The notes beneath the pieces were generated by a model. That model saw only the letters and a list, made by a program, of their open reading frames with translations. It ran no database searches and was not told the origin of the DNA. From UBA1731 sp963653155 (GTDB taxonomy: Bacteria; Verrucomicrobiota; Kiritimatiellia; RFP12; UBA1067), in the NCBI GenBank assembly GCA_963653155.1, contig CAVJWR010000001.1:1-64000 (forward strand): a DNA stretch of 64,000 nucleotides, given 5' to 3'. Numbering within the stretch: the first letter of the stretch is position 1; each line of letters opens with the position of its first letter. This document shows, piece after piece, positions 55,388-63,195 of this stretch. Made by a program: the position numbers and the translations under genes.

Positions 55388-56164
55388 TCACCAGTTCATT
55401 CTCACAGGCACGTGCGCCTTGGCCATCACGGCCTTTATCTGGGCAATCGTATAGTCCCCAGAATGGATCATGCCCGCAACGATAGCGGCATCCGCCTTCG
55501 CTTCCTCGAACACCGTAACGAGATGTTCCGGCTTCCCTGCGCCGCCAGAAGCGACAACGGGCACGCCAACGGCTTCCGCGATCAGCCTCGTAATGTTAAG
55601 CTCAAACCCGGCACGGGTGCCATCCGCATCGACCGAATTCACCACGATCTCGCCGGCACCGAGGTCTACGGCACGTTTCGCCCACTCCACGGCATCCATC
55701 CCCGTGAACTCGCGGAAGCCACGGGTTGTGATCTCATACCCGCTCGGACACTTCGGGTTGTCGCTCCGCACCGGATCCATCCCAAGCACGATGCACTGTC
55801 TTCCGAACGCCCTTGCGCCATCCGATATGATGGATGGATTGCGAACCGCCAAGGAATTTACCGACACCTTCTCCGCACCGGCGAGGATGACGCGTTCCAT
55901 GTCCGGGAGAGACGATATGCCTCCGCCGACGGCGAACGGTATCCTCACCGCCTTCGCGACGGCCTCAACCATTCCGATGTCTATCGGACGCCTCTCCGCC
56001 GACGCCGTGATGTCGTAGAAGACAAGCTCGTCAGCGCCGCCATCGGAATACCCTACCGCCATCTCGACAGGATCGCCGAGATCGACGTTGTTCTTGAACT
56101 TTACGCCCTTGGTGACGCGCCCATTGCGCACGTCTAAGCATGGAATCACTCTTTTGGCAAGCAT
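55388..56164 (-). CDS. hisF: Imidazole glycerol phosphate synthase, cyclase subunit
   Basis: A 258-residue TIM barrel. The ATG at 56164 gives the standard N-terminus MLAKRVIPCLDVRNGRVTKG with catalytic Asp11 (CLDV); the second catalytic Asp is in GAGEIVVNSVDADGTRAGFE. Phosphate loops: FAVGGGISSLPDMERVILAG and VVASGGAGKPEHLVTVFEEA. It receives ammonia from HisH and makes IGP and AICAR in histidine synthesis. Upstream in-frame codons to 56233 are not used. Adjacent to hisH, as usual. Confidence 0.97.
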   Translation of the reverse strand: MLAKRVIPCLDVRNGRVTKGVKFKNNVDLGDPVEMAVGYSDGGADELVFYDITASAERRPIDIGMVEAVAKAVRIPFAVGGGISSLPDMERVILAGAEKVSVNSLAVRNPSIISDGARAFGRQCIVLGMDPVRSDNPKCPSGYEITTRGFREFTGMDAVEWAKRAVDLGAGEIVVNSVDADGTRAGFELNITRLIAEAVGVPVVASGGAGKPEHLVTVFEEAKADAAIVAGMIHSGDYTIAQIKAVMAKAHVPVRMNW

Positions 56165-56219
56165 TCTCGTATCTTTCAGGATATCAACTAACTGTGGCAA
56201 ATCCGCGTCATAGACACCG

Positions 56220-56816
56220 TCACGCCGTCTCAAGGAACGATTTCAGGAGCGCAAGTCCCACCCGCCCAGACTTCTCCGGATGGAACTGTGTCGCAAAAAG
56301 GCTGCCACGGCGCACGGCAGAAGTGAAATCAACCCCTGCGTAGGACGTACGCCCAACGGTATGCGGATTAAGCTCCGCATAATACGAATGGACGAAATAG
56401 AACTCGTCGCCAGACCTGATGAATCTCTCGGTGCCATCCGTCTGCACATCATTCCAGCCTATCTCCGGAACCTTGAATCCCTCGACATCCGGGAATCTGC
56501 GCACCTTCCCCGGAAACACCCCAAGGAGATCGACCCCACCATCCTCCTCGGAATGGTCGAACAGGATCTGCATCCCGAGGCAGATGCCGATGAACGGCCT
56601 GCCGGAGGACGCCGCCTCGCGCACCACATCCGTGAGGCCAAGCTCGCGGAGATTCGCCATCGCGCTCGCCGCCGCGCCAACGCCAGGGAACACGACCCTC
56701 TCCGCAGCACGGATCACGGATGGCTCGGATGATATCACCGTCTCTGCGCCAAGCGCATTGAACGCGAGCTTTACGCTCGTAAGGTTTCCGGCCCTATAGT
56801 CAACAATCGCTGTCAT
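56220..56816 (-). CDS. hisH: Imidazole glycerol phosphate synthase, glutaminase subunit
   Basis: A 198-residue class I glutamine amidotransferase. The nucleophile Cys is in GRPFIGICLGMQILFDHSEE, and the His-Glu pair in SLFATQFHPEKSGRVG. The start is the ATG at 56816 (GGAG 5-6 nt upstream) rather than the GTG at 56822. It hydrolyses glutamine and passes ammonia to HisF. The hisA and other his genes are not in the window. It is 25 nt after lpxC. Confidence 0.97.
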   Translation of the reverse strand: MTAIVDYRAGNLTSVKLAFNALGAETVISSEPSVIRAAERVVFPGVGAAASAMANLRELGLTDVVREAASSGRPFIGICLGMQILFDHSEEDGGVDLLGVFPGKVRRFPDVEGFKVPEIGWNDVQTDGTERFIRSGDEFYFVHSYYAELNPHTVGRTSYAGVDFTSAVRRGSLFATQFHPEKSGRVGLALLKSFLETA

Positions 56817-56841
56817 TTGCACTCCATCATACGCCCGGCCA

Positions 56842-57867
56842 TCAGGCGTCTTCCAATAGGTCGTTGCGGTAGAGATGCCTCACCGCGTCGCAATCCTGCG
56901 TATGCCCAGCCCTGAACGACACGACAGTACCGACAAAGCGGTCCGGCCCGGTAAGCGCAAGTGCCGCCGTGAGATCGAGAACGGCACGATGCCACACCGG
57001 CTCAAGGAACCGATCGGTCCCCTTGACGTTGAAGCGGGGTTCGCCATACCAGCGCTTCCGCCCATGGATGAGAATGTTGTTCTTGTCGTATCCGAGATGG
57101 CGGGTGTCGGCGAAGAGCCATCCTATCGTCTTGGCGAGCTGGTACTGCCTGTGCGTGGCGTTCGTACGCGCATACGAGCCGTAGCGGAACGTCTCTGGCG
57201 TAACGTCAAACACGATGCGCTGGTCGCCGATTATCGTGCGCCAGCTTATCCCCACGTCAAGTCGGAGCCGCCGCGTTCCGTCATCCGGAATGAACATCAG
57301 GAAATCGCCTCTCGTTCCGGCAAACGCAAGCGGCTCCTTTACCGTGACGTACGTCGCACGCTCGTTCAGGGGGACGATCTTCGCCTTGTCTATCGCCTCG
57401 ACAAGCGGAAGCGACGAATCGTCGAATAGTGGCGGATCGCCGGAATTCGTCTTGAGCACCACATTGTCCAGCCCAAGCCCCGCCTTGAGTGCGATGATGT
57501 GCTCGACCATCCGAAGGTAGTTGTGCGGCGATCCACTGCGCAAGACGAGGTTGCGGGCGCTCGTCCACAAGTTTGAGATGTGTACCGCAGTGTCAAGCTG
57601 CTCTGGGAGATCTGTGCGGCGGATCCACCACCCGGGACGCGAAGAGGGCGCGAAAGTTATCGTGCGCCTTTCGCTGCCCCGGAACGTGCCCACTCCAGAC
57701 ACACTCGTCTCTCCGGCGAGCGTGGTGCGGCTCGTGTTCCACCCTGACGAACGGGAAAGGCGCACGTCATCCACGTGCATCGCGTCAAAACGAGATTTTG
57801 CGGCGGAGAACGAAGCCGCGTCACCGGCAACAAGCCGACACTTTGGATAGATAAAACTGCCGCCCAT
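56842..57867 (-). CDS. lpxC: UDP-3-O-acyl-GlcNAc deacetylase, divergent LpxC
   Basis: A 341-residue LpxC-like zinc enzyme for the first committed step of lipid A synthesis. Motifs: N-terminal duplicate fold with RRTDLPEQ; zinc His in RMVEHIIALKAGLGLDNVVL; FDDSSLPLVEAIDKA; the C-terminal EPVWHRAVLDLTAALAL and VSFRAGHTQD. Relative to E. coli, the His-x3-Asp of HKMLD is HRAVLD, one residue longer, and the final SGHALN is AGHTQD. About 50 extra residues precede the canonical N-terminus. The identification is good but the enzyme is divergent, so a paralogous activity cannot be excluded. It sits between a thioredoxin-like protein and hisH. Confidence 0.8.
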   Translation of the reverse strand: MGGSFIYPKCRLVAGDAASFSAAKSRFDAMHVDDVRLSRSSGWNTSRTTLAGETSVSGVGTFRGSERRTITFAPSSRPGWWIRRTDLPEQLDTAVHISNLWTSARNLVLRSGSPHNYLRMVEHIIALKAGLGLDNVVLKTNSGDPPLFDDSSLPLVEAIDKAKIVPLNERATYVTVKEPLAFAGTRGDFLMFIPDDGTRRLRLDVGISWRTIIGDQRIVFDVTPETFRYGSYARTNATHRQYQLAKTIGWLFADTRHLGYDKNNILIHGRKRWYGEPRFNVKGTDRFLEPVWHRAVLDLTAALALTGPDRFVGTVVSFRAGHTQDCDAVRHLYRNDLLEDA

Positions 57868-57871
57868 CGAA

Positions 57872-58498
57872 TTACTTCTTCCGCTTATCCTTTTTCTTCT
57901 CTGCCGGGGGATTCTCTATGTACTTGCGCATCTCCTTGGACATGTCGATGTCTATGCCGTATGCCATCGCGGCGGACTGGAGATCCTGCAGATACTGTCC
58001 GTAGTAGTTCGAATCGGGATTGACCTTGAACTTCGGGATGTCCACAGGCTTGATGATCGCCTTGGAGGCATCGGGTGAGACCATTCCGAAAAGGGGCAGT
58101 CTGCGAACCGTCACCTCATCCGGCGGCGCAATCACGTCAAGCAACGCCCTTTCGTCGTCCGACAGCTTTTCGTACATCGCCTTCGGGGTGCGGCCATCGG
58201 CCTCCTTTTCCTTCTTGCTCAGGTCCAGGCGCATCGTATACACGAAGAAGCCCTTCGTGGCGAGTTCCTTGAAGAACTTGTTTGACATCACCTTTTTCAC
58301 CGCCGACTCCATCGGAGTACCCTTGGCGACCGCGATGACAAAGATCGGGGCTTCGTACTTCTCGGCCTCCTTCTTGGCCGTAGCAAGCGAAGTGAACGAC
58401 TTCATGGAAGACGGCAGCTTCTTCTTTTCCTTGCCCTCTTCACCTTGTGCGAAAAGCGACATCGCCGCCACCGCAAGGGCCAACAGCATTTTCTTCAT
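57872..58498 (-). CDS. Exported thioredoxin-fold-like protein without CXXC
   Basis: A 208-residue protein with a signal peptide (KKMLLALAVAAMSLFAQG). The middle (APIFVIAVAKGTPMESAVKK, then FFKELATKGFFVYTMRLDLS) has the strand-helix-strand layout of thioredoxin-like proteins, but the CXXC position is occupied by GTPMES, so it is not redox-active in that way. The C-terminus is rich in Lys (AEKKKDKRKK). It lies 4 nt before lpxC and next to murC, so a role in envelope assembly is likely but unproven. The start at 58498 gives a clean signal peptide. Confidence 0.65.
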   Translation of the reverse strand: MKKMLLALAVAAMSLFAQGEEGKEKKKLPSSMKSFTSLATAKKEAEKYEAPIFVIAVAKGTPMESAVKKVMSNKFFKELATKGFFVYTMRLDLSKKEKEADGRTPKAMYEKLSDDERALLDVIAPPDEVTVRRLPLFGMVSPDASKAIIKPVDIPKFKVNPDSNYYGQYLQDLQSAAMAYGIDIDMSKEMRKYIENPPAEKKKDKRKK

Positions 58499-58502
58499 GG
58501 GA

Positions 58503-59720
58503 CTATTCCTTTCCTTCAGCAAGGCTACGCGCCATCGCCGGGAGACCCGGATCTCGCGCGCCCGCGATTACCACTGCACCGAACGCCGATGCCTGCGCCT
58601 TCAGAAGCCGCAAGACCTCTTCAGGGGTTTCAATGAACGACGAACCCTGCACGGCTGCCGCCAGCGCATCAGACTGGATACTCCGGTCTGCCGTACCTCC
58701 GGCATCGTACACAGGCATCACGATGAGCCGATCCTGCGGACGCAACTGCGAATTGAACATCTCCGCAAGCGAACCAAGCATCTTGCGGAGAGGGCCATAC
58801 CCGTGTGGACGCCACACCACCGCCACTCCCTTGGGATGCCTATCCTGCAACGTGGCAAGCATCGCGTGAAGCTTCTCCGGGTTATGGGCGTAATCGTCAT
58901 ATATCTCAGCGCCATCGCATTTTCCGATGAACTGCATCCGGCGTTCCACACCTTTGAAATTGATGAGCGATTCGCGGGCCTTCGCCTCGTCCGCACCGAG
59001 GGCCACAGCCATCGCCAGCGCAATCCCCGCATTCTGCCTGTTGTGGACTCCGGGCATCGAACTGTCGGCATCGTAGATTGCCTTACGCCCGTCAATGACA
59101 GGCCCGGACACATTGGCGACAAAGGCATCGAACACCGCATCCATCTCGTCTTTGGAATAATGATCGGCACTCGCATTAGTGACTATCGCCGCATACGGAC
59201 TGAACGCCGCAAGCGACCTGTCGGACTCATCGACCTCGGCAACGGCATACTCGCCCTTTCCGTTCCTTACCGATCCGTTCCAGCCGACCACCGCAGCCCC
59301 ATTCACACAGAACGGATCAAGGCCGCAATCGGCAAGTATGGCGGAAAGCATTGCCGTTACCGTGGACTTTCCGCAAGTGCCAGCAACGGCAACAAGTTTA
59401 TAGGAGGACAGCACCTCCGCGAGCGCCGTGGCACGATGAACTACGGGAATGCCAAGTTCCTTTGCCCGCACAAGGCCGGGATTCTGCGGCTCGATCGCCG
59501 TAGAGACGATGACGCGATCCACCGAAGAGTCGATGCCGCTGCCGTCATCGGGATACACCTTCACGCCAAGCGCGGCAAGCCGACGAAGCGACTCAGGCAT
59601 CACGCTTCCGCCAGTGGATGAAACAAGGCGGTCTGCACCGGATACGGAATGGCCGGTGCAGATGAGCGCATGCGCAAGTGCGCTCATCCCAACTCCGCCT
59701 ATTCCGATCAGGTGATCCAT
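58503..59720 (-). CDS. murC: UDP-N-acetylmuramate--L-alanine ligase
   Basis: A 405-residue Mur ligase that adds L-Ala to UDP-MurNAc. The N-terminal Rossmann domain starts MDHLIGIGGVGMSALAHALI, the MurC-type opening. The ATP loop is VAVAGTCGKSTVTAMLSAIL (Cys where most MurC have His: GTHGKT). Metal/ATP motifs EVDESDRSLAAF and HNRQNAGIALAMAVALG; C-terminal DDYAHNPEKLHAMLATLQDR and WRPHGYGPL. It is shorter than typical (450-490). The start is set at ATG 59720 because of this opening; longer in-frame extensions overlap the upstream gene. Confidence 0.92.
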   Translation of the reverse strand: MDHLIGIGGVGMSALAHALICTGHSVSGADRLVSSTGGSVMPESLRRLAALGVKVYPDDGSGIDSSVDRVIVSTAIEPQNPGLVRAKELGIPVVHRATALAEVLSSYKLVAVAGTCGKSTVTAMLSAILADCGLDPFCVNGAAVVGWNGSVRNGKGEYAVAEVDESDRSLAAFSPYAAIVTNASADHYSKDEMDAVFDAFVANVSGPVIDGRKAIYDADSSMPGVHNRQNAGIALAMAVALGADEAKARESLINFKGVERRMQFIGKCDGAEIYDDYAHNPEKLHAMLATLQDRHPKGVAVVWRPHGYGPLRKMLGSLAEMFNSQLRPQDRLIVMPVYDAGGTADRSIQSDALAAAVQGSSFIETPEEVLRLLKAQASAFGAVVIAGARDPGLPAMARSLAEGKE

Positions 59721-59736
59721 GCGCCCAGCCTCTGCT

Positions 59737-60792
59737 TCACTTTCCGAATGACTTGAAAAGGTTCTTAACGCCTTCCGTTGTCTTCTTCGCCGTGTCGCCA
59801 ACCGCATCCACCGCAGCCTTGGCCCCGTCCACGGCAGATGCGGCAGTATCCCCAACGGCCTTCACTGCGCCACCAGCAGCCGTTGTTGCGGTCTCTCCGA
59901 CAGACTTCACCGCAGTCGCCGTACCCTTCACAGCCGTAGTAGTCGCGTCGCCAACGGCCTTAACCGCAGTCTTCGTGTCTTCCGCCGCAGAGGCGGCAGT
60001 GTCCCCAACGGCTCCGACCGCCTCCTTTGCCGAAGATGTCGCATTCCCGACCGCCGAAGACGCATCCTTGATGCCAGAACCGATGGCGCCACCCAAGGCC
60101 CCCAGACCTTCGCCAGCCGCAGACAGGCCCTTCACGAACGCATCCGTGAAAGCCTTGGCAACTTCACTGAACGTCGCACCGCCGGACTCCTTGCCGATGT
60201 CCCGCATTTCAATGTCAATGATTGGCAGCGGCGGAACCATGTCGTTTTTAAATAGCTTGACCTTGGTTCCCGAAATGCGCACATGGTCTATTATGAACTT
60301 CATCTCCGACTTCTGCTTCTCTTCGGGCGCACTTTCCTCTTTGGGTTCGCCAGACCCAATGGTTTTGTCCACATTGGCGAGTATCACATCCATGTTGTTC
60401 GTGCCCTTGTGGGAATAGTAGCTTGCGAACGTATCGTCTATGAGCAGTTCCCTTACATGAAGCCTGTTCCCGAAAAGCTCGGATATGGATACGTCCAAGG
60501 CAAACGACCTTACCGACAATGCCGGGGCGGAGCCGAAGCCATCCGGATTCGCGAGCCTCACGCCTTTGACGCGCACTGTGCCAGACCATGGATTGACGTA
60601 GAAGCGCTCTAACGCGAACTCAGTGCCAGTGAACTTGGGCACCAGACTGCCGGCGATGCCGGTAGCCACCGGACTGATCCATAACGGCAATGTGGCCACA
60701 AGCAACAGCGCCAACGCCAGCAGACCGGCCACGCACCACAGCAGGCACTTGAATATCCTACAAAGACAACCGCATTTCTTCTTTTCGCTCAT
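59737..60792 (-). CDS. AsmA-like membrane protein with 18-residue helical repeats
   Basis: A 351-residue protein. A Cys-rich cytoplasmic start (SEKKKCGCLCRIFKCLLWC) precedes one transmembrane helix (about 16-38), then an AsmA/DUF748-like beta domain (FALERFYVNPWSGTVRVKGV, then RLANPDGFGSAPALSVRSFA) as in proteins tied to outer-membrane lipid transport. The C-terminal third is an amphipathic-helix array with period 18 (VGDTAASAAEDTKTAVKA; VGDATTTAVKGTATAVKS; one 15-residue copy; VGDTAASAVDGAKAAVDA), resembling LEA or apolipoprotein-like helices. It sits upstream of murC and lpxC. AAGGAG before the ATG at 60792 sets the start. Confidence 0.75.
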   Translation of the reverse strand: MSEKKKCGCLCRIFKCLLWCVAGLLALALLLVATLPLWISPVATGIAGSLVPKFTGTEFALERFYVNPWSGTVRVKGVRLANPDGFGSAPALSVRSFALDVSISELFGNRLHVRELLIDDTFASYYSHKGTNNMDVILANVDKTIGSGEPKEESAPEEKQKSEMKFIIDHVRISGTKVKLFKNDMVPPLPIIDIEMRDIGKESGGATFSEVAKAFTDAFVKGLSAAGEGLGALGGAIGSGIKDASSAVGNATSSAKEAVGAVGDTAASAAEDTKTAVKAVGDATTTAVKGTATAVKSVGETATTAAGGAVKAVGDTAASAVDGAKAAVDAVGDTAKKTTEGVKNLFKSFGK

Positions 60793-60824
60793 CGCCACTC
60801 CTTTCAGGAATTTGTTATCCGTGA

Positions 60825-60853
60825 ATGATACCACATTTCAGTCCATAATGAAA
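60825..60853 (-). promoter_or_regulatory. Promoter of the AsmA-murC-lpxC-his-mscS run
   Basis: On the minus strand: TTTCAT (60848-60853), a 17-bp spacer, TATCAT (60825-60830) preceded by TGG. It drives the gene starting at 60792; downstream genes follow with gaps of 4-55 nt. Confidence 0.6.
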
Positions 60854-60879
60854 CGCCACCACGACATATGCCGCCACAA

Positions 60880-61160
60880 ACGTTTCTTCCCAGTAACTCA
60901 ATGCGACTACAATGGTCGCATTGAGTTGCGTCCCTCCCGTAACGGCGGTTGTGGACAACCGCCCTCCCTTCACGCATTTCACGGAAATGCGCCCACGGTG
61001 GGATTTTCGGTCGCAGAGGACTGCGACCCTCCCGTGGCGGCGACCTCATCGAGGTCGCCCTACCAAATCCCTAAATCCCCAAATGCAATCGTAAATCGTA
61101 AATCGAAAAATCATAAATTTCCACTATCCTCTACCAACTGCCAACTACCATCATTGAATA
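60880..61160. repeat. Intergenic repeat mosaic F: five hairpins with different stems
   Basis: Five perfect hairpins in series: AACTCAATGCGAC-(7)-GTCGCATTGAGTT, GGCGGTTGT-GG-ACAACCGCC, CGCATTTC-ACG-GAAATGCG, GGTCGCAG-AGGA-CTGCGACC and GGCGACCTC-AT/C-GAGGTCGCC, several followed by CCCTCCC or CCCTACC. Then come AAATGCAATCGTAAATCG repeats and CTACCAACTGCCAACTACC. No gene. Confidence 0.85.
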
Positions 61161-61169
61161 TGCTATAAT
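61161..61169 (+). promoter_or_regulatory. Extended -10 promoter of larE-bioB
   Basis: TATGC-TATAAT (TGC at 61161-61163, hexamer at 61164-61169), the same string as in the S10 promoter. No -35. Leader about 40 nt. Confidence 0.65.
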
Positions 61170-61212
61170 TCACGCCGTTTTGCGCCAAAAGCGCAACCGC
61201 AACTGTGCAAAG

Positions 61213-62085
61213 ATGGAAAACGCCCAGCAGATGCCTGCCCACATCGCCACGAAGCTCAATTGGCTCCGCGAACGGCTCCATGGCCTCGGCAGCGCAATAG
61301 TGGCGTTTTCCGCAGGCGTAGATTCCACGTTCCTCCTATACGTGGCCCACGAAATGATGGGGGACAAGGCGGTTGCCGCAACAATACGTTCCCGCACGTT
61401 TCCGCATCGCGAGTTTGAGGAATCGCTTGCCTTCTGCAAAGCGCATGGCATAAGGCACATCATCGTGGATTCCGATGAGCTTTCGTTGCCGTCATTCGTC
61501 GAGAACGCCCCAGACAGGTGCTATCACTGCAAAAAGGCGATCTTCTCAAAGCTCGTAAAATTGGCGAAGGAAGCCGGATATGCCGCCGTACTTGAGGGAT
61601 CAAATCGCGACGACGATGGCGATTTCCGTCCGGGACGACGTGCCGTAAGGGAATTGGGCGTGGTCAGTCCGCTTCACGAGGCTGGCCTCACGAAATCTGA
61701 CATACGAATCCTCTCAAGGTCGATGGGGCTTCCCACATGGAGCAAGCCGTCGTTCGCCTGTCTCGCATCGCGGATACCGTACGGAGAGCGCATCACATCC
61801 GAAGCCCTCGCCCGCATCGAAAAGGCTGAACAGTGGCTACTTGATTCCGGGATGGGCCTTACGCAACTGCGTGTGAGGGCTCATGGCGACCTTGCCCGAA
61901 TTGAAGTGCCGCCGGCAGACATACCTCGCATCGCCAGCCGCGCATCGGATGTCTCGTCCGCACTGAGGGACATCGGCTTCAGACAGGTCACGCTCGACCT
62001 CACCGGCTACCGCACCGGCAGCATGAACGAATCGCTTACCGGCGCAGAGCGCGAAGCGGCGGCAGACGGAACCAGCGGAAAATGA
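61213..62085 (+). CDS. larE: ATP-dependent sacrificial sulfur transferase LarE
   Basis: A 290-residue PP-loop protein. AIVAFSAGVDSTFLLYVAHE carries the ATP pyrophosphatase loop near residue 27; DRCYHCKKAIFSKLVKLAKE is a family CxxC; KPSFACLASRIPYGERIT holds the Cys that donates sulfur in LarE. LarE makes the thiocarboxylates of the nickel-pincer cofactor of lactate racemase and related enzymes. LarA, LarB and LarC are not in the window. The ATG at 61213 has only a weak ribosome-binding site; 61231 is an alternative. Confidence 0.92.
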   Translation: MENAQQMPAHIATKLNWLRERLHGLGSAIVAFSAGVDSTFLLYVAHEMMGDKAVAATIRSRTFPHREFEESLAFCKAHGIRHIIVDSDELSLPSFVENAPDRCYHCKKAIFSKLVKLAKEAGYAAVLEGSNRDDDGDFRPGRRAVRELGVVSPLHEAGLTKSDIRILSRSMGLPTWSKPSFACLASRIPYGERITSEALARIEKAEQWLLDSGMGLTQLRVRAHGDLARIEVPPADIPRIASRASDVSSALRDIGFRQVTLDLTGYRTGSMNESLTGAEREAAADGTSGK

Positions 62086-62098
62086 AGGAACCAAGCGC

Positions 62099-63034
62099 AT
62101 GAACGGAATCGACAAAGACGAAGCCTTGTCACTGCTCAAGCCCGAACGACGCAATGAACTGCGGACACGGGCGCACGACGTCACGGAGAAATGCATCGAG
62201 AAGCGGTTTGACTTCTGCTCAATCATAAACGCAAAAAGCGGCCGCTGCACGGAAGACTGCAAATGGTGCGCACAGTCAAGGCATTATAATACCGGGTGTG
62301 ACACATACGGATGGGTGGGGACGGAAGCGTGCGTAAATGCCGCCAAGGAAGCGGAAGCCAACGGAGCAGACCGCATCGGCATAGTCACATCCGGGAAACG
62401 CCTTTCCGCAAACGACCTCGACAACGTGTGCGCCGCATTGAGGGAAATGCACAAGACCACCAAGATCGGACTGTGCGCGTCCCTTGGACTTCTCTCGGAA
62501 GATGACCTTGCCAGGCTAAAGGCCGCCGGACTCGAACGCATACACTGCAACATAGAGGCGGCACCGTCACTGTTCAAGACGCTCTGCACCACGCACACCA
62601 CTGCCGACAAGGTAAAGACGCTGCAAGCCGCAAAACGGCTTGGGTTCCAGATATGCTGCGGCGGCATAATCGGCATGGGGGAGACCGACGAACAACTGGT
62701 GGAGTTCGCATTCGCCCTGAAGGAAATTGCACCCGATTGCATCCCCGTAAATGTACTTCACCCGATAAAGGGCACTCCGCTTGGTGATCGCGCAATCCTC
62801 GATCCCGACCGGGTAATAGATTCTGTCGCGCTCCTGCGACGCGTGAATCCCACGATTCCGCTCCGCTTTGCGGGCGGCAGACGGGACATGGACGACGAGA
62901 CGGCCGCAAAGTGCATCCACGTTGGGATGTCCGCCGGCATAGCCGGCCCGCTCCTCACTACGCCTGGCGCCGACTTTAACGACGACCGCGAACTTGCGAT
63001 CCGCGCCGGCTACACGGTGAGTGCCGCAAAATAA
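62099..63034 (+). CDS. bioB: Biotin synthase (BioB), radical SAM
   Basis: A 311-residue radical SAM enzyme. The 4Fe-4S motif is in KSGRCTEDCKWCAQSRHYN (CxxxCxxC). SAM/substrate segments GADRIGIVTSGKRLSANDLD, GLERIHCNIEAAPSLFKTLC and TTHTTADKVKTLQAAKRLGF match BioB, as do CCGGIIGMGETDEQLVEFAF and PVNVLHPIKGTPL. It inserts sulfur into dethiobiotin. It is somewhat divergent (CTEDCKWC for PQDCKYC, and CNIE for YNLDT), so a related radical SAM role is not fully excluded. It follows larE by 13 nt. Confidence 0.88.
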   Translation: MNGIDKDEALSLLKPERRNELRTRAHDVTEKCIEKRFDFCSIINAKSGRCTEDCKWCAQSRHYNTGCDTYGWVGTEACVNAAKEAEANGADRIGIVTSGKRLSANDLDNVCAALREMHKTTKIGLCASLGLLSEDDLARLKAAGLERIHCNIEAAPSLFKTLCTTHTTADKVKTLQAAKRLGFQICCGGIIGMGETDEQLVEFAFALKEIAPDCIPVNVLHPIKGTPLGDRAILDPDRVIDSVALLRRVNPTIPLRFAGGRRDMDDETAAKCIHVGMSAGIAGPLLTTPGADFNDDRELAIRAGYTVSAAK

Positions 63035-63035
63035 C

Positions 63036-63054
63036 GTCGCTGTGACACAGCGAC
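63036..63054. promoter_or_regulatory. Palindrome GTCGCTGTG-A-CACAGCGAC upstream of the sigma-54 promoter
   Basis: A perfect 9-1-9 palindrome starting 1 bp after the bioB stop and 90 bp upstream of the -24 element. It shares TGTGACA with the second palindrome. It may be an enhancer site for a sigma-54 activator, or a bioB transcript end hairpin (no T-run). Confidence 0.5.
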
Positions 63055-63085
63055 ATTTCATCTCCTATCCATAATGGCACGGGGC

Positions 63086-63101
63086 GTCACACTTGTGTGA
63101 C
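63086..63101. promoter_or_regulatory. Palindrome GTCACAC-TT-GTGTGAC upstream of the sigma-54 promoter
   Basis: A perfect 7-2-7 palindrome about 50 bp after the first one and 43 bp before the -24 element. Tandem related palindromes at this distance are typical of activator-binding sites at sigma-54 promoters. Confidence 0.55.
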
Positions 63102-63143
63102 AAACTGGCGCACTCCACGCCCGTTCTGCATCACCCATTGGGT

Positions 63144-63158
63144 TGGCACGGCAATTGC
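63144..63158 (+). promoter_or_regulatory. Sigma-54 (RpoN) promoter
   Basis: TGGCACG-GCAA-TTGC is an essentially perfect -24/-12 element (GG at 63145-63146, GC at 63157-63158). Predicted transcription start near 63170, 26 nt before the first small heat-shock gene. No sigma-70 element is needed to explain it. Confidence 0.9.
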
Positions 63159-63195
63159 GTATACGTAGCGTGTGAACAAAAGAAGGAGCAAACAA

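Noticed and set aside
58020..59621. 533-codon plus-strand frame opposite murC
   Set aside because: Antisense to murC and the thioredoxin-like gene; no domain and no start signal.
63036..63054. Catabolite activator (CRP) site in the TGTGA...TCACA-like palindromes
   Set aside because: Spacing does not match the TGTGA-N6-TCACA layout, and a sigma-54 promoter follows at enhancer distance, so an activator site fits better.
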